Positions 8,074 to 15,605 of a stretch of DNA of 34,936 bases are shown in pieces. The translations under genes were made by a program, and so were the position numbers. Every line of letters begins with the position of its first letter. Positions within the stretch are counted from its first letter, which is position 1. Under the pieces are notes generated by a model. The model was not told the DNA's origin. It made no database searches and worked only from the letters and a program-made list of their open reading frames with translations. Source of the stretch: an uncultured Gammaproteobacteria bacterium (GTDB lineage Bacteria; Pseudomonadota; Gammaproteobacteria; Eutrophobiales; Eutrophobiaceae); the NCBI GenBank assembly GCA_958295485.1, contig CATQGX010000001.1, positions 1 through 34,936 on the forward strand, given 5' to 3'.

Positions 8074-8617
8074 TCATTTGATCAGGTTGGCGGTGCCGTT
8101 GCCACTGCTGCCGAGCGAGAGATTACCCAGCCTGCCGCCTGTACGGTACACCGGCCTGATGTGATCCCACTTCAGGTCAAAGCCGCCCAGCCACATGCCG
8201 GAGCTTGCCGCGACCAGCACATGGTCTGTTCGATGGGGCCGTCGCAGAACCTGAGCATCGTGCGTATCTCGTCTTTTGTCCACCCGTGCGACTCTGCCAC
8301 GTTGTCTATCTCCGGGAATGTGGCGTAAATCCGCTTCCAGGACAGGTTGAAATGGTTCATGTCCAGCAGCTTTTTGATCGGCTTGAAGTAGTTGCGCATC
8401 GAGGACGGGTTAAAGTAATCGGGGTCGCCCCGGGGCAGGCAGGTGCGCCCCCTCTGCTTCTTGGATATCAGCAGCAGGATGTCGCGCACCCTGTCCGGGT
8501 TGGTCTTTCCCTCCCGGACAAGCTGCGCCGCGCGCTGCTCGAATGTCCCATCCAGGATGTCCTCAAGCACCCCGCACAGCATGCGTTTCAGCGTGTTGGT
8601 ATACTTGCAGAGCGTCC
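8074..8617 (-). pseudogene. truncated and frameshifted tyrosine recombinase (integrase)
   Basis: This is a remnant of the integrase that is intact at 33293-34618. It keeps the middle of the protein from LCKYTNTLKRMLCGVLEDIL through the core-binding domain to ASSGMWLGGFDLKWDHIRP, where the first catalytic Arg is changed to Trp, and ends in a short Gly/Asn linker. The first 30 residues are lost: the sequence joins directly to a stretch that in the second duplicate lies about 500 bp further on (14931). A one-base deletion after GPIEQ, near 8216, shifts the frame; the same deletion is present in the copy at 13222-14513. No C-terminal catalytic part (His, Tyr) remains. Confidence 0.85.
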
Positions 8618-8958
8618 TTTTTGTGCAGATCTTTATTTTTGTAAAACCGGTGGGTTTGATCATGTGCTGTTGCACCGTGCTGATAAAAAAATAACCCTAG
8701 CTATGATCAGGTGCGAGTTCGTGACATTCCAGCATGTATGGACAAAAATTGCAACTTGCATCGAAATCGGAGCACGGACGCGTTCTGCGGGCCCCTGCAC
8801 GGCCGGATGCGGGCTCCGCCCCCAAGATCGTACGTGCTTGCCTACACATGATTTCAGATACGCCCCTGGAACGGATCTGAGCTTAGGTGGTGGTTGCCGA
8901 CACTGCATACTATGCCACACGGCGATCAAGGCGAATTGGAACTCCCAAAGGCCGGAGC

Positions 8959-9339
8959 TCATGGTACGTGTGACCGGTTCCAGTCGTGTATGATAATCGG
9001 GGCAAACTGAAACTCCCAGTCGGAAATCAGATCCCAGATTATTATTGCGGCGGGATCCTCATGGATTATGTCATGTACGGGATACGTATGGTTGTAACAG
9101 CAGGTTGAACAATACGTATCCCATTGTTCTGCGTCCTCTGGGCCGTTTGTGATCCATTCTCCTTCGGATTCCAGCCAAACCATCGCCATCAAATCCACTA
9201 GATTAAAATTCGGGTTACACATTTTGTTACATGCGCTGTCACACAGCGTAAATTTATCCAATTTGGTCGGCATGTCATACAGGTAATGGGTAGCCAGGAT
9301 TATGAAAACGGGGACAAGAAACAAAAAAAGAATTCTCAT
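8959..9339 (-). CDS. small exported cysteine-rich protein
   Basis: A 126-residue protein with a hydrophobic N-terminus (ILFLFLVPVFIILA, residues 3-16) that looks like a signal peptide or anchor. The mature part has six cysteines in two clusters: C33, C37 and C41 (CDSACNKMC) and C77, C80 and C81 (CSTCC), which could form disulfides or bind metal outside the cell. The C-terminus ends SDWEFQFAPIIIHDWN. The paralog at 15263-16740 is split by an insertion sequence, so this is the only intact copy here. It is the third gene of a minus-strand set with 9623-9967 and 9964-10101, but lies 283 bases beyond them. Family unknown. Confidence 0.6.
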   Translation of the reverse strand: MRILFLFLVPVFIILATHYLYDMPTKLDKFTLCDSACNKMCNPNFNLVDLMAMVWLESEGEWITNGPEDAEQWDTYCSTCCYNHTYPVHDIIHEDPAAIIIWDLISDWEFQFAPIIIHDWNRSHVP

Positions 9340-9526
9340 TACAGATTCAAATCCTTTGAAATAGAATCCGGGGCAGTCATAATCATTTTCATGAGTGGGT
9401 TGTATTCATACCAAGTAATAAGCATGGTGACCGCCTGTAGTCAGAAAGGTTCACCCCCATCGTGTATGTCGGCGCATGGTGCCAAGACACAGCTTGGGAA
9501 GGAACCTGAGCTCACACATGGGGTTT

Positions 9527-9539
9527 ATCGGTAACCGAT
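9527..9539. promoter_or_regulatory. conserved palindrome ATCGGTAACCGAT
   Basis: A 6-1-6 palindrome followed by CCAGCGTTATACCCACAGG. The same palindrome and following sequence occur at 16928-16940, and a version with a compensating base-pair change (ATCGATAATCGAT) at 31942-31954. It lies between two exported-protein genes. It could be a protein-binding site or an RNA hairpin. Confidence 0.5.
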
Positions 9540-9622
9540 CCAGCGTTATACCCACAGGCGTGATTTCTTATAATTCTGGCAATTGACGGCAGGGTCTACC
9601 GGGTATGGAACCATACGGATCA

Positions 9623-9967
9623 TTAATCTAGTCTGAGCGGTTGTGTTTTTCCAGAGTCTATGTAACAGGGAATTATGTGATTCTCTACAGTTTCATATGT
9701 GCATTCAAATACATCTGGAACAAGATCTTCAAGTATTGTTTCGTTGGATATGGTCTCGCCTGACTCTTTATCGGTGATTCTGCAATTTGTTGGAGGCTGC
9801 AAAAAATGTTCGTCGCATTTTATTAGGAAACCTGCATCATGTAGGGAACTTGGTGTGCTTATGGATTTATAATCTGTATTTTGAAGAAAATTAATATACA
9901 TAAAAAGAATTAAAAATGCAAGCCCTGCAACTACAAAATATCTTGGTTTCAAAATGAAAAACCTCAA
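9623..9967 (-). CDS. small membrane-anchored exported protein
   Basis: A 114-residue protein with an N-terminal hydrophobic segment (about residues 11-26, YFVVAGLAFLILFMYI) and an outward domain with four cysteines in IKCDEHFLQPPTNCRI, VFECTYE and IIPCYID. The start codon is TTG at 9967, overlapping the TGA stop of the upstream truncated gene as TTGA, which suggests coupled translation; no ATG is available near the N-terminus. The paralog at 17114-17455 also begins with TTG and is about 85% identical. Domain family not recognised. Confidence 0.6.
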   Translation of the reverse strand: MRFFILKPRYFVVAGLAFLILFMYINFLQNTDYKSISTPSSLHDAGFLIKCDEHFLQPPTNCRITDKESGETISNETILEDLVPDVFECTYETVENHIIPCYIDSGKTQPLRLD

Positions 9968-10101
9968 TTGCTGGGATCACAATGCCATAATGATGGTGTT
10001 TTTGCAGATTCTGCCGTATAAGATTCTACAACACCCAATGACAGAACTGCGACAATTAAGGAAGCAAGCAATATTGTACTTGTCGTCTTTTTGGCGCTCA
10101 T
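9964..10101 (-). pseudogene. exported protein reduced to signal peptide by an in-frame internal deletion
   Basis: A 45-residue frame starting MSAKKTTSTILLASL. The first 35 residues match the signal peptide of the 271-residue protein at 17458-18273; the sequence then jumps to SLWHCDPSN, which matches the last residues of that protein (WHYDPAN). About 225 residues are missing while start, stop and downstream overlap are kept. The promoter is intact, so the frame may still be expressed and still couple translation of the next gene through the TTGA overlap. Confidence 0.8.
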
Positions 10102-10123
10102 GTCTTGTCTGCTTTTGTCCTGT

Positions 10124-10135
10124 CATTATATATCT
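10124..10135 (-). promoter_or_regulatory. TATA-like promoter of the exported-protein set, copy 1
   Basis: The minus strand reads AGATATATAATG centred about 29 bases upstream of the ATG at 10101, ideal for a leaderless archaeal transcript. The paralogous promoter is at 18297-18308. Confidence 0.6.
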
Positions 10136-10163
10136 TGTATCACCGGCCAAATCATGCCTGGCA

Positions 10164-10259
10164 ATGTTGGCACCGCGGCTGATTTCACGCCTGCTCAGAG
10201 GTTTAGGTGCATATCTGTGAGTATGCATGATTTACCGCCCCGGCCCGCGGTGCCAACAT
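10164..10259. mobile_element. MITE-like element, family C (single copy)
   Basis: A 96-bp sequence bounded by a perfect 15-bp inverted repeat: ATGTTGGCACCGCGG at 10164-10178 and its complement at 10245-10259. It has no coding capacity. It lies just beyond the point where the two segmental duplicates stop matching, so no empty site is available. It could also be a large regulatory palindrome. Confidence 0.4.
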
Positions 10260-10311
10260 CCCCCAGATCCAGAAACCCTCGAATCTGGGACAGGATCCAC
10301 ACAAACACAAC

Positions 10312-10321
10312 ATAAATATGC
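10312..10321 (+). promoter_or_regulatory. TATA-like box of the 121-residue membrane protein
   Basis: CATAAATATG lies about 26-35 bases upstream of the ATG at 10347, giving leaderless spacing. Confidence 0.5.
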
Positions 10322-10346
10322 ACGATTCCCACGTCAACTGTGATGT

Positions 10347-10712
10347 ATGATGTTGGTAGAATTTGAAAGCGAACACCCGGCAGAAATTGCCTACAAAGAA
10401 ACCGTCAAACAAGTGCATATGGGCGACCTTGAACTGACAGGGACATCAAAAAATGAGCGGGTGGTTTTGAAGGGCAAACGGCTCTACAATACGGGCATAT
10501 TGGTGGTTTTGATAGTTCTCGGAGCTTTGTTTATGGTTGTGGGTCTCATCATACCGGCCATATATTACTGGACACGCCCATACCAAAAGATAGTCATTAA
10601 TTTCGAGTCATCCGAAGGTGGGGGATGCCTAATCACAATGTCCTCAAATGGCCAAATGAACAACATCACTTTACATAAAATAAAGGATCGCCTAAAGACA
10701 AGGGAAGGTTAG
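10347..10712 (+). CDS. small membrane protein, unknown function
   Basis: A 121-residue protein with a soluble N-terminal half (about residues 1-47), one long hydrophobic segment (residues 50-75, GILVVLIVLGALFMVVGLII followed by PAIYYW) and a C-terminal domain ending in a basic tail (KIKDRLKTREG). The hydrophobic stretch is long enough for one segment or a tight hairpin. A second in-frame ATG follows immediately at 10350. It is the only plus-strand gene between the exported-protein block and the restriction-enzyme fragment and has no partner in the second duplicate. Family not recognised. Confidence 0.6.
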   Translation: MMLVEFESEHPAEIAYKETVKQVHMGDLELTGTSKNERVVLKGKRLYNTGILVVLIVLGALFMVVGLIIPAIYYWTRPYQKIVINFESSEGGGCLITMSSNGQMNNITLHKIKDRLKTREG

Positions 10713-10995
10713 TTCGACTCCAGTATTTTGTACCGGCTCTGATGCGGTTTTGTACCGGTGTTAGATTCCCGTTTTGGGGGGGTAAACAGGATAGCGGTCT
10801 ACACGACGCATAACAAATTGCACCTGTTATCAAAAAACACTGACAGGTCAACCAAAAATGTGTTACATGCTCTTTGCACCCCGGCTGACCGCACGCATTT
10901 TTACCAATCTGTGTTTGTCTGAAATCAAACAGCAATCAAACAGGTCCCGGAAACTTTTATCACGGGTTTTCTTTGGTTTAGTCTGCCGTCCCACT
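10713..10995. other. intergenic, nothing recognised
   Basis: Downstream of the membrane-protein gene there is a run of seven G (about 10777-10783) but no T-run terminator, RNA gene or repeat that I can support. Confidence 0.3.
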
Positions 10996-11483
10996 ATTGC
11001 ATCTCCAAAAACCCATCCGTCCCGGTCTTTTTCGGCTTCCAGTTCTTGGGTTCAAATTCCTTGGGCAGCTGTTCGATCAGTCTGTCCGACTCGGTTCCAA
11101 CGTATACCGCCCGCTCGATTATCCCGACGATGTCCGCTCCGGTATACGGATCGCTTGTTATGCCGCTTGTCCCATCCATGGTTTTGCGGTACCTGTCGAT
11201 TATCCATGCGGTCGGCGTGCGCCCGGTCACCCTGTACCGTATGTCGGGATGCTTTCAAACAGCATGGCGCCGTCCGCCTTGATGACGGACTGATCCGGGA
11301 TGCTTGCCTTTCCGTCGTCTCTGTCCGTCTCCTTTTTCCCAAAGGCCAGTTTCATAAACTTTTTCGGGTTGAATCTGGGCTTTCCGAGGCCGTACCTGTA
11401 GCAAGCATTAAAGTTCAGGTGCAGTTTCGCAAGTTTCTGTCCCGTGTTTTTGAACGCTACAAAGTCGGGTGCCATCGGGATGT
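10996..11483 (-). pseudogene. C-terminal fragment of a Type ISP restriction enzyme
   Basis: This stretch matches the last 160 residues of the large enzyme at 20146-24708, including IPMAPDFVAFKNTGQKLAKL, GLGKPRFNPKKF and ERAVYVG. One C is missing near 11247 relative to the full gene, which shifts the frame, so it reads as a 5' piece ending near 11227 and a 3' piece at 10994-11230. The target-recognition part of the methyltransferase is what remains; helicase and catalytic domains are absent. Its left limit coincides with the end of the full gene and its right limit cuts into the small exported-protein gene at 11457-11693. Confidence 0.85.
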
Positions 11484-11693
11484 GGGGGCGGTGTTTGCAC
11501 ATCCTGTTCTATCAACGTACAGGTCAGGAGAGTCAAGATGATACTCTATACCTTGAATGTATGTGCTGTCATACTGTTCTAACGCATAACAGTGAGAGGG
11601 ATCCTGACATGCTAAATCTCCAAACGCGTCTTGTTGTATTGCAATTAGGCCCAATGCAAAAACAATAGAGCATAAAATGAAAAGGTTGGTCAA
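11457..11693 (-). CDS. small exported protein, C-terminus altered by a junction
   Basis: A 78-residue protein with an N-terminal signal-like segment (LFILCSIVFALGLIAI) and four cysteines in the mature part. It starts with TTG at 11693, overlapping the TGA of the upstream gene as TTGA, so it is probably translated by coupling. The last 10-12 residues (TAPTSRWHPTL) are read from the restriction-enzyme fragment, whose homology runs to about 11483, so the original C-terminus has been replaced. Function unknown. Confidence 0.5.
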   Translation of the reverse strand: MTNLFILCSIVFALGLIAIQQDAFGDLACQDPSHCYALEQYDSTYIQGIEYHLDSPDLYVDRTGCANTAPTSRWHPTL

Positions 11694-12730
11694 TTTCCTA
11701 TACTGTTAAAGATCGGAATCAACTCATCAAGCGTATGGTAAAAGGAGATTACCCCGGCATTCGTATGTTCGTTAAAATTAAAGCTTATGGACGCCCGATA
11801 GTGATTCAAGGCAGTTCCTCCATGGTGAGCAAAAACAGTCTTTCCATCACGCGTCATGTCAACAAAGCCGCCATATTGACCAGGTTGCGATTCAAATACT
11901 TCATTTATAAACTCAATGGTATCTTCAACCTCGCCAACTTGGTTGACCTTGTATTCTACGTTAACCTCAAATCCTTTGGATGCTTTTAACACATGATCGC
12001 TTACGTTTCCATATAGGACGAAACTTGTCGGTACAAATTGCATTTTTAGGTAACAGTCCCCAGACGGGTAGCACCCGGTATCCGCATACAGCAGTTTTTG
12101 TCCGTCAGGGATATGTGTAGGCAACCAGTCCTCTGGGTAGAATCCCACCCTGGGATTAACCGAGTATTTTTCGTGCGAAGATGCGCTAAAACCAACGGCA
12201 CCCTGTGCGTTTATGTCAGACGGGGACATTGTGCTGTTCATGATTATGTCATACATGTACCACGGCGGGGCTGATCTCTGCATTGATCTTTTTATCTCCC
12301 TTCCGTCATCGACAAACTCCACCGGGGAGGTAACCATTACCTCTATGAATTGTGACTCGGCGCCGGCTTCGGGACTTTCATTCACGGTGTCATTTGAGAC
12401 ACCGTCATGAACGGGAGGTGGGGGCTGGGGGGGAGGATCGGCACCTTCAAAGGATGCGGTCTTGGGAGTTTCCACGGAGTCAGGCTCTTTTTCCGATAAA
12501 ACCGTTACATAGCCCCGGTCTGCTAGCTTTTCTGAGGTCTGCACGGTAACGCAGGCGGGCCTGCCGGCGGGGGACTGCATCAGGATTTTTGTGTCATCCA
12601 TGCATTCAATCATGTTGATGTGCACTCCCGCCTTGTGTTGCTGAAGTGGCGTGTCTGCATATGCAGGCACCATAACCATCATTCCGATGGCCAAGACAAG
12701 CAACGGCAGCAGCAATATTCTGTTAGCCAT
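11690..12730 (-). CDS. exported protein with thaumarchaeal-type N-terminal motif
   Basis: A 346-residue protein if started at the ATG at 12730 (MANRILLLPLL); an ATG at 12739 adds three residues. The TATA-like GCTTATATT near 12752-12760 favours 12730. A signal peptide ends near AYA|DTP. The next part carries IECMDDTKILMQSPAGRPAC and then VTVQTSEKLADRGYV, a segment I associate with exported thaumarchaeal proteins. A Pro-rich linker (DPPPQPPPPV) leads to a beta-rich C-terminal domain of about 200 residues with one close cysteine pair (TGCYPSGDC). Probably a cell-surface or secreted protein. It overlaps the downstream gene by four bases (TTGA). Confidence 0.65.
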   Translation of the reverse strand: MANRILLLPLLVLAIGMMVMVPAYADTPLQQHKAGVHINMIECMDDTKILMQSPAGRPACVTVQTSEKLADRGYVTVLSEKEPDSVETPKTASFEGADPPPQPPPPVHDGVSNDTVNESPEAGAESQFIEVMVTSPVEFVDDGREIKRSMQRSAPPWYMYDIIMNSTMSPSDINAQGAVGFSASSHEKYSVNPRVGFYPEDWLPTHIPDGQKLLYADTGCYPSGDCYLKMQFVPTSFVLYGNVSDHVLKASKGFEVNVEYKVNQVGEVEDTIEFINEVFESQPGQYGGFVDMTRDGKTVFAHHGGTALNHYRASISFNFNEHTNAGVISFYHTLDELIPIFNSIGN

Positions 12731-12795
12731 ACAAAACATTTCATAAATATGAATATAAGCATTTTATCCGACGGTGGTTTTGTCTCGGATCTAGG

Positions 12796-12966
12796 TGTTT
12801 TTGGATCCAGATGGCATGTCTGCGCCATGCTGGCCCACACCGGCGCACGCATGTGACCACGCCGGCTTCAAATATCGAATCTTGCGCATGAGATATGCGT
12901 TTGTCGACATGCGATCAGTGACAGTCACGGATGTGGGGAGGCCTCTCAGCTCCGGATCCAAAAACA
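12796..12966. mobile_element. MITE-like element, family B, copy 1
   Basis: A 171-bp sequence with a perfect 13-bp inverted repeat: TGTTTTTGGATCC at 12796-12808 and GGATCCAAAAACA at 12954-12966. Inside, GGCATGTC, AATATCGAATCTTGCGCA and TTTGTCGACATGC match the interior of the copy at 19594-19768 in order and spacing. No coding capacity. Confidence 0.6.
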
Positions 12967-13164
12967 TCTAGATCAGAGACAAAACCGTCTATCCTAGTGT
13001 TTTTGCACCCCTGCAGAAATATAATGTCTGGATCCCCGACTCATCTCGCCTACCTGCAAGGGCGGTTTTTCCGCACCTGTGTCGCATGGCTTTGGACGGA
13101 CGGCAGATCCTGCCATGCGTCCAGTCTGGAGCCGGCACGGACATCCGGCATCAAATCCTAGACA
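12967..13164. other. intergenic, nothing recognised
   Basis: No gene, RNA or repeat is supported between the family B element and the start of the large integrase repeat. Confidence 0.3.
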
Positions 13165-14745
13165 TGCCGTAATACGGGTACTGCCGGAGATGACGTGTGC
13201 CGGACCCGACGAGTGGTGGTTTTACCGGTGCCGGATCCGGCAGGCCCGCCTGATCCAGTTCGGGCCTTTTGATGCCGGGTTCCCACCCCGCCTTGTACCT
13301 GCGCATAATCTCCTTTACGAGCTCCTCAAGGTGCAGTATGCGGGCGTCCTTTTCGTCCCGCAGCCTGCGTATCACCTCGTCCTAGGCGCGGTTCACCTGG
13401 CGGAGCTCCTCTGACTAGTCCATCGTCAGGGCGGGTATGACCTGCAGGTACTCCACAAGCTCCAGCGTCCTTGTCTTGAAATAGTTGCGGTCTAGGCTGA
13501 CCAGGCCGACGTGTCCCATCATGTACTCCTTTTTGATGAGCGATGCAAGCGGGGAGTCCCGGGACGAGGCCTCCTTGCAGGCCTTGTTCCAGAACCTCCT
13601 GAAACCGTTCATGATGGGCACGTCGAACCTGCGCTCTTTTTTGCGGGTTGCATCCCGCAGTCCCGCCTTTTTTGCTATCCTGTCGATGCGCCTCTTGAGT
13701 GCTGATGTGACCGCCCCGGCTGCCGCACCCCCCCACCCTTTTGAACACGGGGTTGTCCGGCTTCGGGGCCCTGCCGACCTCCTGTTCCCACAACTGGGCA
13801 TAATCCTGCAGGGCCGCATACGCCTCCGGTGTGATGAACGCGGGGTACGCGGAGTCGGTGCCGCTGTACACGGATATGGTTGCGCAGACAAGCTCGGCGT
13901 CGTTGCCGGTGCCGGTACCGGTGCCGTTACCGCCGAGCGAGAGCCTTCCCGGCCTGCCGCCCACGCGGTATATCGGCCTGATGTGATCCCACTTTAGGTC
14001 AAAGCCGCCCAGCCGCATGCCGGAGCTTGCCGCGACCAGCACATGGTCCGCTCGATGGGGCCGTCGCAGAACCTGAGCATCATGCGTATCTCGTCCTTGG
14101 TCCACCCGTGCGACTCTGCCACGTTGTCTATCTCCGGGAAGGTGGCGTAAATCCGCTTCCAGGACAGGTTGACGTCGTTCATGTCCAGCAGCTTTTTGAT
14201 CGGCTTGTAGTTGCGCAGAGGACGGGTTAAAGTAATCGGGGTCGTCCCGGGGCAGGCAGGTGCGCCCCCTCTGCTTCTTGGATATCAGCAGTATGTCGCG
14301 CATCCTGTCCGGGTTCGCCTTTCCCTCCCGGACCAGCTGCGCCGCGCGCTGCTCGAACGTCCCCTCCAGGATGTCTTCGAGCACGTCGCACAGCATGCGC
14401 TTCAGCGTGCTCGTATACTTGCAGAGCGTCTCCTCGGCGCGTATGCCCTGCCTGAACAGCTCCATCGGGGATGCCTCCGTGGTGCCTGCAAGCTCGTCCT
14501 TTGTAATCTTCATGGTGTCCCGCCCCCATAGCACCGGATCCTTAAAAGCGCCTGATTCGGGCAGTCGCCGTGTAGGGTTCGAATCCATGGAAAAAGCGAT
14601 CCGGGAATCCAAAAAAAGGGGACGGTGCGGTGGCAAATCCACTGTCGGTTGTCCTTCCCGGACGGGCGTGTTTTCGGCCTTTTTTTGCATCATGCTTATA
14701 TTCCGAATCCAAAAAAACGGATCATGAAGTGGCGGGTCTAGAGGG
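13165..14745. repeat. 1.6-kb integrase repeat, copy 1
   Basis: Integrase gene plus about 230 bases upstream are homologous to 33241-34894, in the same orientation. The shared upstream part includes GAATCCATGGAAAAAGCGAT, TTTTCGGCCTTTTTTTGC and TGCTTATATTCCGAATCC, ending near GGCGGGTCTAGAGGG. This may be the mobile unit, or integrase plus its attachment region. Confidence 0.8.
13222..14513 (-). pseudogene. frameshifted tyrosine recombinase (integrase)
   Basis: Close copy of the intact integrase at 33293-34618, starting at the ATG at 14513 (MKITKDELAGTTEASPMELF). It is broken by a deletion near NPSS (about 14215), by the one-base loss after GPIER (about 14037) that it shares with 8074-8617, by a change in the C-run in KRVGG (about 13730) and by a stop codon in place of Glu/Ser after LTMD (TAG at about 13416). 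The catalytic residues are otherwise still legible: SGMRLGG, NGFRRFW, MGHVGL and RNYFK. The promoter has CTTAAAAG at 14541-14548 instead of CTTATAAG. Confidence 0.9.
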
Positions 14746-14930
14746 AGTGCCATGCCCGTGATTTTTTCTTGAATTACAGGTACCACGCCGTTTTGCAATT
14801 TAACTGTTTGCGATTCGCACCTTTGCGGGCCGATCCGTGCCCCGATCGTGTCCCGGCAGATGGCGGGCCGGGCGGCCGGGGGCGGTTTGCAAAAACCCCT
14901 AGGCCTGCACGTTGCAAGCAACTCTTCCTC
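14746..14930. other. intergenic, nothing recognised
   Basis: Between the integrase repeat and the exported-protein duplication I see no gene or motif. Copy 1 of the duplication lacks this part altogether because of the deletion at about 8617. Confidence 0.3.
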
Positions 14931-15605
14931 TTTGTGCGGATCTCTATTTTTTGTAGAGTCGGCGGGGTTGATCGTGCCGTGCGCCGTGCCGATAAAAAAT
15001 AATCCCGGCCATGATCAGATGCGAGTTCGTGACACTCCAACACAATGGACAAAAATTTCAGCTTGCATCAAAACTGGGGCACGATTGCACCCTGCGGGCC
15101 TCTGCGCGGCCGGCTACGGTTCGGTCTCCAAGATCGCACGTACCTGCTTACACATGATTTCAGATACGCCCCGGGACGGATCTGATCTTGGGTGGTGGTT
15201 GCCGGTATTGCATGCCATCCGCACGGTAATCAGGGCGAACTGAAACTCCCAAAGACTGGATCTCATGGTATGTGTGACTGATTCCAGTCACGCATGATAA
15301 TCTGGGCGAACTGAAACTCCCAATCGGAAATCAGATCCCAGATTATTATTGCAGCAGGATCCTCATAGATTATGTTGTGTATGGGATACGTGTGAAGATA
15401 ACAGCAGGTAGAACAATATCTATTCCATTGTTCTGTGTGCTTTGGACTGAAGCTTGTAATCCATTCCCCTTCAAATCTCACAGAAGGAAATGACAGCTCT
15501 TCCTGCCAATTATCGTTCTGTTTACACATTTTGCTACATGCGCTGTTACACAGCGTAAATTTATCCAATTTGGTCGGCATGTCATACAGGTAATGGGCAG
15601 CTATA

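Larger units (their letters stand above)
8619..10146. repeat. segmental duplication, copy 1 (exported-protein block)
   Basis: This block is homologous, in the same orientation, to 14931-18318, which is longer because of an IS630-family element and a 92-bp palindromic element and because copy 1 has lost most of one gene. Shared sequence includes the two exported small proteins and the signal-peptide region of a third. The truncated integrase on the left and the restriction-enzyme fragment at 10996-11483 appear to belong to the same duplicated unit. Confidence 0.85.

Noticed and set aside
8660..8962. 100-residue minus-strand frame overlapping the exported-protein gene by ATGA
   Set aside because: Its start (LWEFQFALI) is shared with the duplicate block, but beyond about 18 residues the frames of the two copies diverge by an indel, so protein-level conservation fails.
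14565..14590. GGGTTCGAATCC and the paralogous TGTTCGAATCC (about 34728), resembling a tRNA T-loop
   Set aside because: The T-stem does not pair well and no acceptor, D or anticodon arms can be built around it. It may be part of an attachment site, but I cannot support a tRNA gene.
13326..14921. Single 531-residue frame over the broken integrase
   Set aside because: It follows the integrase only in parts and runs through shifted frames (for example Gln/Arg-rich nonsense); the region is a frameshifted pseudogene.
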